Origin: JACQFZ01 sp045810625
GTDB lineage: Bacteria > Pseudomonadota > Gammaproteobacteria > Acidiferrobacterales > Sulfurifustaceae
Assembly: GCA_045810625.1 (NCBI GenBank)
Contig: JBJMVQ010000044.1
Span: 62,001-126,000 of the forward strand
Length of the DNA stretch: 64,000 bases
Direction of reading: 5' to 3'
Numbering within the stretch: the stretch's first letter is position 1; each line of letters begins with the position of its first letter. Made by a program: the position numbers and the translations under genes. The notes under the pieces are model-generated. The model was not told the DNA's origin. It was given only the letters and a program-made list of their open reading frames with translations, and did not search any database. Positions 8,321 through 17,614 of this stretch are shown piece by piece.

Positions 8321-9817
8321 ATGAGCACGGCCGTGCTCGCTCAGGCGTTTGCGCTGGTGCTCGAGCCGTACGTGCTCGGCGTCATCCTCGCCGCCGCGCT
8401 CTACGGCCTGGTGGTCGGCTGCATTCCCGGACTCACGGCGACGATGGCGGTCGCGCTGCTCGTGCCGATCACGTTTTTCATGGCGCCGGTGCCGGCGGTT
8501 GCCGCGATCGTTACCTGCAGCGCGATGGCAATCTTCGCCGGTGATATTCCCGGCGCCCTCTTGCGCATCCCCGGCACGCCCGCATCGGCCGCGTATACCG
8601 ACGAGGCCTACGCAATGACGCGAAACGGTCAGGGCGACGTGGCACTCGGGGCCGGGCTCGTGTTTTCCGTGATCGGCGGCCTGTTTGGTACGCTCGTGCT
8701 GATCCTGGCTGCGCCGACGCTCGCGGACGTGGCGCTCAATTTCAGCTCCTTCGAATATTTCTGGCTCGTGGTACTCGGTCTGGTAGCGGCCGTATCGATC
8801 GGCAACGCGAACCGGTTGAAAGCGGCGGTGTCGCTGCTCTTGGGCCTGCTCATCGCCTGCGTCGGCCTGGAGAATCCGGCTGCCTATCCGCGCTTCACCT
8901 TCGGCAGCGCCGAGCTGATGGGTGGTGTGTCGTTGATTCCGATGATGATCGGCATGTTTGCGGTCTCGGAGATCCTGCGCTTCGTCACGGCAGGCGCGGA
9001 TCCGCAAGCTATCGGCGTAGATCGCATCGGCAACGTCTTCCGCGGCATGTGGCAGCTCACCGCCAAGTATCGTTGGCCGGTGGTACGCGGCAGTGTGCTC
9101 GGCACGCTCATCGGGATCGCGCCCGGTGCGGGCGCCGACATGGCGGCGTGGATCGCGTACGCCACCTCCCAGCGCTTTTCAAAGGAGCCGGAGAGGTTCG
9201 GCACGGGCCACGTCGAAGGAATCGTCGAAGCCGGTGCGGCGAATAACAGCGCGCTCGCGGGCGCCTGGATTCCGGCGCTCGTGTTCGGCATTCCGGGCGA
9301 TTCGGTCACGGCGATCGCGATCGGCGTGCTTTATTTAAAACACATGAACCCCGGACCGATGATCTTCATCGAAAATCCGCAGAACGTCTACGCGCTCTTT
9401 CTCGTCTTCGTGCTCGCCAATCTCATCATGCTCCCGCTCGGCTGGTTCGCGATAAAGGCCGCGCGTCAGGTCCTGCGGGCGCCGCGCAATGTCCTGCTGC
9501 CGATCATTCTGTTGTGCTGCGTGGTCGGCGCATTCGCCATCAACAACACGGTGTTCGGCGTCGCACTGATCCTCGTGTTCGGGGTGCTCGCGTTCGTGCT
9601 CGAGGAAAACGGATTCCCGGTCGCGCCCGCCATCCTCGGCGTCGTGCTCGGCAAAATGCTCGAAGAAAACTTCGTGTCGTCGCTGATCAAATCCGACGGC
9701 GACCCGAGCGCGTTCTTCACGCGCCCCATCGCCGGCGCGCTCGCGACGGCAACGTGTGCGCTCCTCTGCTGGCCGTTACTGCGCGGGATTACGCATCGAC
9801 TCCGCCGTCGCGGTTGA
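8321..9817 (+). CDS. tctA: Tripartite tricarboxylate transporter large permease (TctA family)
   Basis: 498 residues from the ATG at 8321; an open frame extends farther upstream but overlaps tctB and is not used. The protein has about twelve hydrophobic segments and the TctA signatures GCIPGLTATMAVALLVPITF near the N-terminus and IGIAPGAGADMAAWIAYATS in the middle, followed by GAANNSALAGAWIPALVFGIPG. These glycine/proline-rich repeats line the transport path. Together with TctB it forms the inner-membrane, ion-driven solute importer fed by TctC. Confidence 0.94.
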   Translation: MSTAVLAQAFALVLEPYVLGVILAAALYGLVVGCIPGLTATMAVALLVPITFFMAPVPAVAAIVTCSAMAIFAGDIPGALLRIPGTPASAAYTDEAYAMTRNGQGDVALGAGLVFSVIGGLFGTLVLILAAPTLADVALNFSSFEYFWLVVLGLVAAVSIGNANRLKAAVSLLLGLLIACVGLENPAAYPRFTFGSAELMGGVSLIPMMIGMFAVSEILRFVTAGADPQAIGVDRIGNVFRGMWQLTAKYRWPVVRGSVLGTLIGIAPGAGADMAAWIAYATSQRFSKEPERFGTGHVEGIVEAGAANNSALAGAWIPALVFGIPGDSVTAIAIGVLYLKHMNPGPMIFIENPQNVYALFLVFVLANLIMLPLGWFAIKAARQVLRAPRNVLLPIILLCCVVGAFAINNTVFGVALILVFGVLAFVLEENGFPVAPAILGVVLGKMLEENFVSSLIKSDGDPSAFFTRPIAGALATATCALLCWPLLRGITHRLRRRG

Positions 9818-9914
9818 GACTAAACACGACGCGGGCGTGCAGCGCGTGGGTTCCGGCATCCGCGCGGTTTGATCAATGCAGCACGGAAAGAACGCCGGTC
9901 ACCCACGGCGCCGG

Positions 9915-10769
9915 CTAAGGTGTGGCCTGCGCTGCGCCAAGCTCTCTATCGACTGCGGCGATCAAATGCCGGTCGTCGATGTTCCAGGGATGAAAATTCG
10001 GCGAATAAAACTTTAAATACTCCAGAAGAACGGCGCGGAGCAGCCCTGGACTGATGAAGTGAAACTTGAGCACGCGTAGCCAGGTGCGCACGGTATTGAT
10101 GCCGTCTTGACGGAAGAAACCGGCCATGTGGCGCGTGATCGAGCGCCAGAACAGATAGCTAATGATCGCCATCGTTTTGCAGCGCACGTACCAGCGTTTA
10201 AATTTCGGCCAACCTTTGGTGGCGGCAAGGTAGGTGTCGAAGGCGACGGCCTTGTGTTCTATCTCTTCGATCGCGTGATATTTCCACAAGCGTTGCACGT
10301 CCTCCGGCATGCCGCCCAAGTGCTTGGGCCTTCTCAGCGATGCGTGCGCCAGGATGGCCGTGAAGTGTTCCAGCGCCACGGTTACCGCGAGTTGCGCGAT
10401 GGGCGGCCGCTCACGCACGAGATTCGTCCGGTGCGCCGTGTAGGCTTTCATTTCAGCGACGTCGTAACCGGCCTCCTCCACCAAGCGATTGAACACGACG
10501 TGCTCGCGCGCGTGCAGCGATTCCTGTTTGACGAAAACGTCGATTTGCTCGCGCAATCTTGCATCAACGATGTCGCGATAGCGGCGCACCGCTTCAATGA
10601 ACAGAGCTTCGCCTTGTGGGAACGTGATCGATAACGCGCTATAGAAAGCCGTCTTCACGGGGTCATTGCTGTGCCACCACCGGGAGGAAAAACGGGTGTC
10701 TGCGGCCACGCGATTGAATTGGATATCGCGCGGCGCAATGGCAAGATCGGGCGGTGTTGCGGTTGGCAT
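9915..10769 (-). CDS. PF10118-family putative metal-dependent hydrolase
   Basis: About 284 residues from the ATG at 10769; a farther upstream start would add an Arg/Pro-rich, unconserved extension. The frame contains RDIQFNR, SLTFPxGE-like SITFPQGEALFIEAVR, FVKQESLHAREHVVFNR, VALEHFTAIL and WKYHAIEEIEHKAVAFD. The regularly spaced E-x-x-H motifs are typical of PF10118, whose members are annotated as predicted metal-dependent hydrolases with a ferritin-like all-alpha fold. No biochemical role is established for most members. A perfect 16-bp palindrome overlaps the start codon. The gene converges with tctA. Confidence 0.85.
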   Translation of the reverse strand: MPTATPPDLAIAPRDIQFNRVAADTRFSSRWWHSNDPVKTAFYSALSITFPQGEALFIEAVRRYRDIVDARLREQIDVFVKQESLHAREHVVFNRLVEEAGYDVAEMKAYTAHRTNLVRERPPIAQLAVTVALEHFTAILAHASLRRPKHLGGMPEDVQRLWKYHAIEEIEHKAVAFDTYLAATKGWPKFKRWYVRCKTMAIISYLFWRSITRHMAGFFRQDGINTVRTWLRVLKFHFISPGLLRAVLLEYLKFYSPNFHPWNIDDRHLIAAVDRELGAAQATP

Positions 10770-10781
10770 ACGTACGTATGC
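10766..10781. promoter_or_regulatory. Perfect 16-bp palindrome over the start codon of the PF10118 gene
   Basis: GCATACGTACGTATGC is self-complementary over all 16 bases and overlaps the ATG (10767-10769) of the minus-strand gene. Its size and symmetry fit a dimeric repressor operator such as a TetR-family site, but no such regulator is adjacent. Confidence 0.45.
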
Positions 10782-11097
10782 TATACCGAACGCGACGACG
10801 CGCAAGACCGACGGCGGCTGAAGCAGCCTCGACGCCGAATGCGCGGGAGGCGTCAGGGGCCGACGATATCGGATCGGGCGACGTGGTCTGCGGCCGACAT
10901 GCCGATGCGGGCGGTTTCCTATTGTCAAATTGCCGGCCGCGAGAACGCTAAGCGAGCATCAATTCCGGCCGAGAACGAATAGTCTTAGCTCCGTCCCCGA
11001 AGCACGCGCAACATTTTTCCTGCGTCGTCCGGCGATGTTGCATCTATTGCGCGCCACACCACGTCACGATGGCGATGTGCCAGCAGAATGATACAGC
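10770..11097. other. Intergenic stretch between TspO and PF10118 genes
   Basis: About 330 bases downstream of tspO and upstream of the PF10118 gene. Apart from the 16-bp palindrome at its left end I see no coding region, RNA gene or clear terminator. Confidence 0.4.
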
Positions 11098-11586
11098 TCA
11101 TCCCAGTATCGATGGATTCATCCGCCAGATCGACCAATTGAGTGCAGCGGCAAAGGTGATCCACGCCACGTACGGAATCAACAGAACGGCGGCGAGAGCA
11201 TTGATGCGCCAAAAGGCGACGATCGTGCCAAGCACAAGGACCCAAAGGATCAAGATGTCGGCAAATGCGAGCGCGCCCCGACGCCACGCAAAAAACAACC
11301 AGCTCCACGACGCATTGATCAGCAGCTGAATAACGAAGAGATTCAGCGCGCCGGCAGCGGCTCGATAGCCGTTCGAACACCACACCCGCCAGGCTGCGAC
11401 GCCCATGAGCGCGTAGAGCACAGCCCAGGCCGGACCGAATAGCCAAGCAGGGGGCGCCCACGATGGACGGACGAGCTGAGCGTAGAAGGCACCGGCATTG
11501 ACCGACGCGGCGGCGCCGATCGCCGCCGCGGCGAACGTCAATACGAGCCACCCGGCCAAGCCGAGCACTTGCGTCGATACAGGCAT
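11098..11586 (-). CDS. tspO: TspO/MBR family tryptophan-rich membrane protein
   Basis: About 162 residues from the ATG at 11586; an in-frame start at 11679 would add a 31-residue polar extension atypical of the family. Five hydrophobic helices are evident. The family signature RPSWAPPAWLFGPAWAVLY follows helix 1, with ALMGVAAWRVW in helix 2 and NASWSWLFFAWR in helix 3. TspO proteins bind porphyrins and related ligands and modulate tetrapyrrole or stress responses in bacteria. A GGACCATGGTC palindrome of the window-wide motif family lies about 140 bp upstream. Confidence 0.92.
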   Translation of the reverse strand: MPVSTQVLGLAGWLVLTFAAAAIGAAASVNAGAFYAQLVRPSWAPPAWLFGPAWAVLYALMGVAAWRVWCSNGYRAAAGALNLFVIQLLINASWSWLFFAWRRGALAFADILILWVLVLGTIVAFWRINALAAVLLIPYVAWITFAAALNWSIWRMNPSILG

Positions 11587-11721
11587 GCGCACGATCGGCC
11601 TCTCGTTTAGTCGCACTCTGTCGCTCACCTCGTCAGACGATAAAGCGGCCTGCTCTTTGTCCACGGCCAACGCACACACATGGGTACTTCATATCCTGTC
11701 GTCCCTTGCGGTATCCCGCTG

Positions 11722-11737
11722 TAGGACCATGGTCAGA
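11722..11737. promoter_or_regulatory. Palindromic motif copy upstream of tspO
   Basis: TAGGACCATGGTCAGA, a member of the recurring GGAC-N4-GTCC motif family, centred about 144 bp upstream of the likely tspO start (about 50 bp upstream of the longer alternative start). Confidence 0.45.
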
Positions 11738-11807
11738 CGAGTCCCGGCCGCGGCAACAAGCGCGACGAGAAACGGGATGTTGCACGACCAGCGCAAGCGT
11801 CCGGGCT

Positions 11808-12779
11808 CTACAGCCAATCCGTCATGAGGATGCCGATTCCGATACGGTGATTGTTATGGTTGTAGTCGATCAGATTCTCACCGTAGCCGTTGTACCACTG
11901 GACCAAGCCGCGCAGGCGACGCGCGATGGGGAACGACCACTCCAGCTCGGAATTGTAGCGATGCTGGTCGTTGAAAATGTTACGCAACATGACGCTAAAG
12001 ATATGCTCGTTCCAGTGGTAGAGCCCGCGCAACTCGTAGTGGCCGAGATAATTTTCGATGTCCGGATTGTTGTCTTCCGCTGGATCCTCTTTGATCCGTA
12101 CCCAAGGTTTGAAGAACAGTGCAAAATCGCCGCGCACGAACTGGAACTCCGCATACACGCGATTCCAGCTTCTCGACAACGGCTCCGCGCGGCCGTTCGA
12201 CTGATGCACCACGCCGACGTTCAACGCACGACCCGACAGACCCAGCAGTGAATAGTTGGTCAAGAACGAGAGATATCCATCGGGTTCGTAGTTCGTCTCG
12301 CGAAAAGGCGCCGAGATGTCGCTGTTGAAGAGCTGCCAGTAGGAAACCTGCGTAAAGCTGAACCAGAGATCGCCGTTCCGGCCGAACAGGTCATTCGCCA
12401 CCTTCGTCTGGAAGCTCAGCTGAAATTTGATCTCCTCGTCGTCGAGGCGATCCGCCGAGCCGGTAATCTCATACGGCGCCTGGTTGGGTGGGCTCACCAC
12501 CGTATACAAGAAATAGTTCGGCCGACGCGCGGTGAGCGTAAAGCTTTCGCGCGCGGCATCCTTTTCGATTCGATCCGCCCAGATACTGAGCGGTTGCGGA
12601 GTCACCGAAACGTGGCTCGCGCGATCGTAACAGCGCAGCCGCTCGGCATCGTCGATGATGCGGGCACACTCCGTTGCCGCACCGTCCTCCGCGCGCGCGA
12701 ACGTCATCGACGCGACGAGCGACAACCCGACTGTCAGCGCCGTCAATAGCTGTGCCCGATAGCGATGCTCCGTTTGCAA
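11808..12779 (-). CDS. pldA: Outer-membrane phospholipase A (OMPLA)
   Basis: 323 residues beginning at a TTG, with a signal peptide ending near ASMTFARA. The C-terminal two thirds is a beta-barrel with the OMPLA signatures: SYWQLFNSDISAPFRETNYEPD (the YWQL...RE-NYEP region) and the active-site strand VGVVHQSNGR with catalytic His and Ser, and a downstream Asn in SWNRVY completing the triad. The enzyme hydrolyses mislocalised outer-leaflet phospholipids and needs dimerisation and calcium. An N-terminal segment includes CARIIDDAERLRCYD, a short Cys pair often seen in proteobacterial homologues. The gene is divergent from the decarboxylase at 13048. Confidence 0.92.
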   Translation of the reverse strand: MQTEHRYRAQLLTALTVGLSLVASMTFARAEDGAATECARIIDDAERLRCYDRASHVSVTPQPLSIWADRIEKDAARESFTLTARRPNYFLYTVVSPPNQAPYEITGSADRLDDEEIKFQLSFQTKVANDLFGRNGDLWFSFTQVSYWQLFNSDISAPFRETNYEPDGYLSFLTNYSLLGLSGRALNVGVVHQSNGRAEPLSRSWNRVYAEFQFVRGDFALFFKPWVRIKEDPAEDNNPDIENYLGHYELRGLYHWNEHIFSVMLRNIFNDQHRYNSELEWSFPIARRLRGLVQWYNGYGENLIDYNHNNHRIGIGILMTDWL

Positions 12780-12935
12780 ATTGAATCGCCGCGCGGATCG
12801 TTGACCGCATTCCTTTTTATACGCCCGCGATGACGACCGCTATCGGGCTTTTAGCCAAATCCCCCGGCGAACATCCGGTGACCACGCACGAAGCTCTTCT
12901 CGTGCAGCACTTGTTTCGTAACCAGCGCCAGTAGA

Positions 12936-12958
12936 CGTACACATTAGGCGTACACATT
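12936..12958. repeat. Direct repeat upstream of the decarboxylase gene
   Basis: CGTACACATT occurs at 12936-12945 and again at 12949-12958, a 13-bp period, about 90 bp upstream of the decarboxylase start. It could be a tandem binding site but is short. Confidence 0.3.
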
Positions 12959-13047
12959 CTGGGACGAAGGTCCAATAGTCCACGTTCGTCTCGGGCGGGC
13001 ATATTTCCCCACCCCGATCCCATCGATAAATCACGGAGCCCGCACGA

Positions 13048-15843
13048 ATGCGTGTCGTAGAACCGGCAACAGCGGCACCAAAAGCAGAAGCGATCGAGCA
13101 TGAAATAGATCTACGCGACTTCTTCTCGGCCTCCGAGGCGCGCGTGGAGCAATGGCGCGTGCTGCACCGCACCGCCAAAGCGCTGGCCGTATCGAGCGGT
13201 GATGCGATCGAACGATTGCGCGCGCAAGCCGGGCGGCTGCTGCATTCGATGGCGCCGCTCGAAGACTTATGCGGCTATCCGGGACCGGGGCTCATCGCTC
13301 AGCTGCACGAACGCCTGAATAACGAGGACTGGACGGGCTTCGCGCGCCTCGTTCAACGCATCAGCCTGGCGTTGCTCGCGAACAGCTATCGCGACGCACC
13401 GGGAGCATGGAAGCTCGAAGATGAAGGCGAGGCGCACGCACCCGACATCCTGCCACCGGCGATCGGGCGCGGTCAGGCGCGCCGCCCCTACTTCGAAATG
13501 CTGCTCGTGGTGCCGGGCGAACGCTCGACGTGGCCCTCGCTGCGCGAAACGTTTCGCCGTTTGCGTCAAGATCACGATGAATTCGTCTACGAGCCGGTCG
13601 TCGTCGGCAGCTTCGAGGATGCGCTGCTCGCCGTTATCTTCAACTACGACTTGCAGGCAGTTGTGATTGCCGACGGCTTCGGCTTTCGTTCGCAATATAG
13701 TGTCCCGGCGTTGCGCGAGATACTGGAACGGCATATGCGGCTCGACAGTGAGACCGCGGGCGATCTTGGAACCGCGCTGGCGGGTGCCATCAAACGGGTA
13801 CGGCCGGAACTCGACATTTATCTCACCACGGATCGCGATGTCGGCAAGCTCGCCGGATCGTACGAAGCCGCGCCCATTCGGCGTGTTTTCTTCGGCGTCG
13901 AGGAACCGACCGAGATTCACTTGTCGATTCTCGAAGGCATCAAGGAGCGCTACACCACCCCCTACTTCGACAATCTCAAACGCTACGCGCAGCGCCCTAT
14001 CGGCACGTTCCATGCTCTACCCATCGCGCGCGGTAAGTCGATCTTCAAGTCGAACTGGATCCGCGACATGGGCGAGTTCTACGGGATGAACCTGTTCCTC
14101 GCGGAGTCCTCCGCCACGACCGGCGGCCTCGACAGCCTGCTCGAGCCGACCGGGAACATCAAGCTCGCGCAGGACGCGGCGGCGCGCGCGCTCGGCGGCG
14201 ACCGGACCTTTTTGGTTACGAACGGCACGTCGACGTCGAACAAGATCGTGCATCAAGCGCTGCTCAAGCCCGGCGACATCGTGCTGATCGACCGCGACTG
14301 CCATAAATCGCATCACTACGGTCTGGTGCTCGCGGGCGCGCAGCCGTATTACATCGACGCTTTTCCGCTGCCGCAGTACTCGATGTACGGCAGCCTCGCA
14401 ATCAAGCCGATCAAGCAGGCGCTGCTGCAGCTGAAGAGCGAAGGCAAGCTCGACCAGGCGAAGATGCTGGTGCTCACGAACTGTACCTTCGACGGGCACG
14501 TGGCGAACGTGAAGCGGACCATGCTCGAATGCCTCGCGATCAAGCCCGACCTGATCTTCCTATGGGACGAAGCGTGGTTCGGCTTCGCGCGCTTCTCGCC
14601 GTTCCTGCGCCGGCGCACCGCCATGGGTGCGGTGGCGAGCCTGCGCGAGATGTTCCGCGACCCCGAGTACCGCAAACGCTACGAGCAGTTCAAAGCCGAA
14701 GCCGGCGAGCTCGACCCGCGCGACGCGGGCCTGCTCGACAAGACGTTGCTGGCGGACCCGGACAAAGTGCGGCTGCGCGTGTACGAGACGGATTCCGTTC
14801 ACAAGTCGATGTCGTCGCTGCGCCAGGGCTCGATCATCGTCGTCGCCGATCAGGACTTCCATCAGATCGAAGCCGCGTTCAAGGAGGCGTTCTTCACGCA
14901 CACCTCGACGTCGCCGAACCTGCAAATCATCGCCTCGATCGACGCCGCGCGCCGGCAAATGGAGCTCGAAGGCTATGAGCTGGTCGGGCGCGCGACCCAG
15001 CTCGCGATCGACCTGCGACGCGCGATCAACAATCATCCGCTGATCGGCAAGTATTTTCGCGCCGCGACGCCGGCCGACATGATCCCGGCGCAATACCGGC
15101 AGTCGGGCATGACCGACTACGGCGCCGACGGCTGGAGCATGACCGACACCATCGGCGCGCTCGACGAGGACGAATTCTTCCTCGACCCGACCCGGATAAC
15201 GCTCCTTTGTGGCAATGCCGGCTTCGACGGCACGCAGTTCAAAGCGCTGCTCGCCAACGAATACGACATCCAGATCAACAAGACCTCGCGCAACAGCGTG
15301 CTGGTGCAGATCAACATCAACAACACCAAGAGCGACATGGCGCACATGATCAAAGCGCTCGCCGACATCGCGCGCGGCATCGAGAACCGGCTCAAAGGCG
15401 GAGACGCGGAACGCGCCATATTCAAAGCGCGCGTGAAGTCGCTCGTCGAGGACGTCCCCGATCTCCCCGACTTCAGCGAATTCCACGCGGCGTTCCGCGA
15501 CGACACCGACGGCGGCACGAAGGAGGGTCACATCCGCGTCGCCTACTACATGGCGTACGACGCGGCGAACCGGGAATACGTGAAGCTCGATAGCGAGGAC
15601 ATCGACCGGCGCCTGCGCGAAGGCCCGCCGCTCGTGTCGGCGAAGTTCGTCATCCCCTATCCGCCCGGTTTTCCGATCATGGTGCCGGGCCAGGTGATCA
15701 CGCCCGAAACCGTGGCCTTCATGCGCAAGCTCGATGTGAAGGAAATCCACGGCTACGTCGCGGCGCGCGGGCTGGAGCTGCTCAAGCCCGAGGCGCTGGC
15801 CGCCATGGCGAAAGATGCGTCCGCCGCAAAAAAAGCGAGATAA
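13048..15843 (+). CDS. Orn/Lys/Arg-type (fold-type I) amino-acid decarboxylase
   Basis: 931 residues, longer than the 710-755 typical of inducible decarboxylases. An N-terminal region (about 1-300) with a receiver-like wing segment precedes the PLP domain. PLP-site motifs include FLVTNGTSTSNKIVHQALL, DRDCHKSHHYG, FLWDEAWFGFARFSP and the Schiff-base Lys in ETDSVHKSMSSLRQGS. The C-terminal domain has the characteristic IPYPPGFPIMVPGQVITPET segment. The reaction would be PLP-dependent decarboxylation of a basic amino acid, consuming a proton. The specificity (Arg, Lys or Orn) cannot be read. It is followed three bases later by an aspartate:alanine-type antiporter, so substrate and antiporter partner are a puzzle. 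Confidence 0.92.
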   Translation: MRVVEPATAAPKAEAIEHEIDLRDFFSASEARVEQWRVLHRTAKALAVSSGDAIERLRAQAGRLLHSMAPLEDLCGYPGPGLIAQLHERLNNEDWTGFARLVQRISLALLANSYRDAPGAWKLEDEGEAHAPDILPPAIGRGQARRPYFEMLLVVPGERSTWPSLRETFRRLRQDHDEFVYEPVVVGSFEDALLAVIFNYDLQAVVIADGFGFRSQYSVPALREILERHMRLDSETAGDLGTALAGAIKRVRPELDIYLTTDRDVGKLAGSYEAAPIRRVFFGVEEPTEIHLSILEGIKERYTTPYFDNLKRYAQRPIGTFHALPIARGKSIFKSNWIRDMGEFYGMNLFLAESSATTGGLDSLLEPTGNIKLAQDAAARALGGDRTFLVTNGTSTSNKIVHQALLKPGDIVLIDRDCHKSHHYGLVLAGAQPYYIDAFPLPQYSMYGSLAIKPIKQALLQLKSEGKLDQAKMLVLTNCTFDGHVANVKRTMLECLAIKPDLIFLWDEAWFGFARFSPFLRRRTAMGAVASLREMFRDPEYRKRYEQFKAEAGELDPRDAGLLDKTLLADPDKVRLRVYETDSVHKSMSSLRQGSIIVVADQDFHQIEAAFKEAFFTHTSTSPNLQIIASIDAARRQMELEGYELVGRATQLAIDLRRAINNHPLIGKYFRAATPADMIPAQYRQSGMTDYGADGWSMTDTIGALDEDEFFLDPTRITLLCGNAGFDGTQFKALLANEYDIQINKTSRNSVLVQININNTKSDMAHMIKALADIARGIENRLKGGDAERAIFKARVKSLVEDVPDLPDFSEFHAAFRDDTDGGTKEGHIRVAYYMAYDAANREYVKLDSEDIDRRLREGPPLVSAKFVIPYPPGFPIMVPGQVITPETVAFMRKLDVKEIHGYVAARGLELLKPEALAAMAKDASAAKKAR

Positions 15844-15846
15844 CCC

Positions 15847-17538
15847 ATGATCGACTGGCTCTTCGCCGCGTTAAAACAGTATCCCGAAATCGCGATTTTC
15901 CTTTCGCTCGCCCTTGGCTACTACGTCGGCAAGTTCACTTATAAAGGTATCGGCCTGGGATCGGTGACCGCTACGCTGATCGCCGGCGTCGTGATCGGGC
16001 AGATCGGCATCACCATCAACCAGCCGCTCAAGGCGTTCGCGTTCCTCATGTTCCTGTTCGCCGTCGGCTACGGCGTCGGCCCGCAGTTCGTGCGCGGCAT
16101 CGCCAAGGACGGCGTGCCGCAAGCGATCTTCTCGGTGGTGCAGTGCGTGTTCAGTCTCGTCGCCGCCGTGATCATCGCGAAGATGGCCGGCTACGATCTC
16201 GGTTACGCGGCCGGACTCTACTCGGGATCGCAGACGATCTCCGCCGCCATGGGTCTGTCGACCGACGCCATCAACCGGCTCGGCATGGCTGCCGACCAGG
16301 CGAAGGCGCAGCTCGACTCGATGCCGATCGCGTACGCCGTCAGCTACATGTTCGGCACCATGGGCTCGGCGATCGTGATCGCGATCCTCGGCCCCTGGCT
16401 GCTGCGCATCAATCTCGTCGCCGCGTGCAAGGACTACGAGGAGAAGCAAGGCGGCGGCAAGAAAGCGTTGGGCGGCCCCGGCACCGCCTGGAACCGCTGG
16501 GCGGTGCGCGCGTACGAGATCCGTCCGGGCGGCAAGGCTGCCTGCCTCCGGGTCGCCGAGGCCGAGTCGATGGTGCCGAATGCGCGCCTCTTTATCCTGC
16601 GCATCCGCCGCGACGGCCAGATCATGGAAGCAACGTCGGACACTGTCCTGCAAGAAGGCGACGTGCTGGCGGTCGCGGGCGAACGCGAAACGCTCGTGAC
16701 GGCGCTGCAGGCCGCGGTCGAGGTCGAGGATCGGGAGCTCCTGGCGATGCCGGTAGAGGGCGTCGATATCTTGGTGACGAACAAGGACGTCGACAGCAAG
16801 ACGCTCACCGAGCTGTCGCAGCGGCCGGCCGCACGCGGCGTGTTCCTGCGCAAGATCACCCGCGGCGTCACCGCCACCGACATTCCGATCTTGCCGAGTA
16901 CGAAGATCCACCGCGGCGACCTGCTGACCCTCGTCGGGCGCACGCAGGACGTCGCCGCCGCGACCAAGATGCTCGGCGTCGCCGATCGTCCGACCGACAT
17001 CACCGACATGGCGTTCGTCGGTGCCGCGGTCGTCATCGGCGGGCTGATCGGCGCCGCCGTTCTCAAAGTCGGCGGCGTGCCGATTACGCTCTCGACCGCG
17101 GGCGGCGCGCTGATCGCGGGAATCATCGGCGGCTGGCTGCGCTCGGTGCGTCCGAAGTTCGGGCGCATCCCCACGCCCACCGTCTGGTTCATGAACTCGG
17201 TCGGCTTGAACATCTTCATCGCCATCGTCGGCATCTCCGCCGGCCCGGGCTTCGTCAACGGCCTGAAGACCCAGGGCATCGGCCTGTTCCTGTGGGGCGT
17301 GGCTGCGACGACGCTGCCGCTGGTGCTCGGCATGTTCACCGCCAAGTATCTGTTCCGCTTCCACGACGCGCTCACGCTCGGCGTCGTGTCCGGCGCGCGC
17401 ACGACGACGGCCTCGCTCGGCCTGGTGTGCGATCAGGCGAAGAGCCAAATTCCTGCGCTTGGATACACCGTCACGTATGCCGTGGGCAATACGCTGCTCA
17501 CGATTTGGGGCATGGTCATCATCATATTGCTGTCGTAA
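15847..17538 (+). CDS. aspT: Aspartate:alanine antiporter family (AspT), copy 1
   Basis: 563 residues. N-terminal membrane half (about 1-190), two consecutive TrkA-C/RCK_C domains (about 205-380, e.g. VPNARLFILRIRRDGQIMEA and DVLAVAGERETLV), and C-terminal membrane half (about 385-563, ending in GVVSGARTTTASLGLVCDQA). This organisation is diagnostic of the AAEx family including Tetragenococcus AspT, which exchanges external aspartate for internal alanine. With an aspartate 4-decarboxylase this yields a proton-motive metabolic cycle. The ATG is three bases after the decarboxylase stop and aspD follows, so the genes form an operon. Specificity is inferred from aspD. Confidence 0.93.
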   Translation: MIDWLFAALKQYPEIAIFLSLALGYYVGKFTYKGIGLGSVTATLIAGVVIGQIGITINQPLKAFAFLMFLFAVGYGVGPQFVRGIAKDGVPQAIFSVVQCVFSLVAAVIIAKMAGYDLGYAAGLYSGSQTISAAMGLSTDAINRLGMAADQAKAQLDSMPIAYAVSYMFGTMGSAIVIAILGPWLLRINLVAACKDYEEKQGGGKKALGGPGTAWNRWAVRAYEIRPGGKAACLRVAEAESMVPNARLFILRIRRDGQIMEATSDTVLQEGDVLAVAGERETLVTALQAAVEVEDRELLAMPVEGVDILVTNKDVDSKTLTELSQRPAARGVFLRKITRGVTATDIPILPSTKIHRGDLLTLVGRTQDVAAATKMLGVADRPTDITDMAFVGAAVVIGGLIGAAVLKVGGVPITLSTAGGALIAGIIGGWLRSVRPKFGRIPTPTVWFMNSVGLNIFIAIVGISAGPGFVNGLKTQGIGLFLWGVAATTLPLVLGMFTAKYLFRFHDALTLGVVSGARTTTASLGLVCDQAKSQIPALGYTVTYAVGNTLLTIWGMVIIILLS

Positions 17539-17542
17539 GCCG

Positions 17543-17598
17543 TAGCGTGCGCCATGCGCACGATTCCTTTAACGCTTTCGTGCGCATGGCGCACGCTA
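17543..17598. repeat. Perfect 21-bp inverted repeat between aspT and aspD
   Basis: The arms at 17543-17563 and 17578-17598 are exact reverse complements over 21 bases, separated by a 14-base loop (17564-17577). The stem begins TAGCGTGCGCCATGCGC. The right arm ends 17 bases before the aspD ATG. No T-run follows, so it is not a canonical terminator. It could be a REP-like element or an mRNA-stabilising hairpin. Confidence 0.85.
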
Positions 17599-17614
17599 TC
17601 AGGAGAGCAAACAA

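Noticed and set aside
14560..15750. Long antisense open frame under the decarboxylase gene (minus strand)
   Set aside because: Its translation is dominated by Arg, His, Asp, Val and Glu with no motif, as expected when GC-rich codons are read antisense. The plus-strand protein is unambiguous.
15871..17448. 525-codon antisense frame under aspT copy 1
   Set aside because: Composition is typical of antisense reading of a GC-rich membrane-protein gene; no start context or family.
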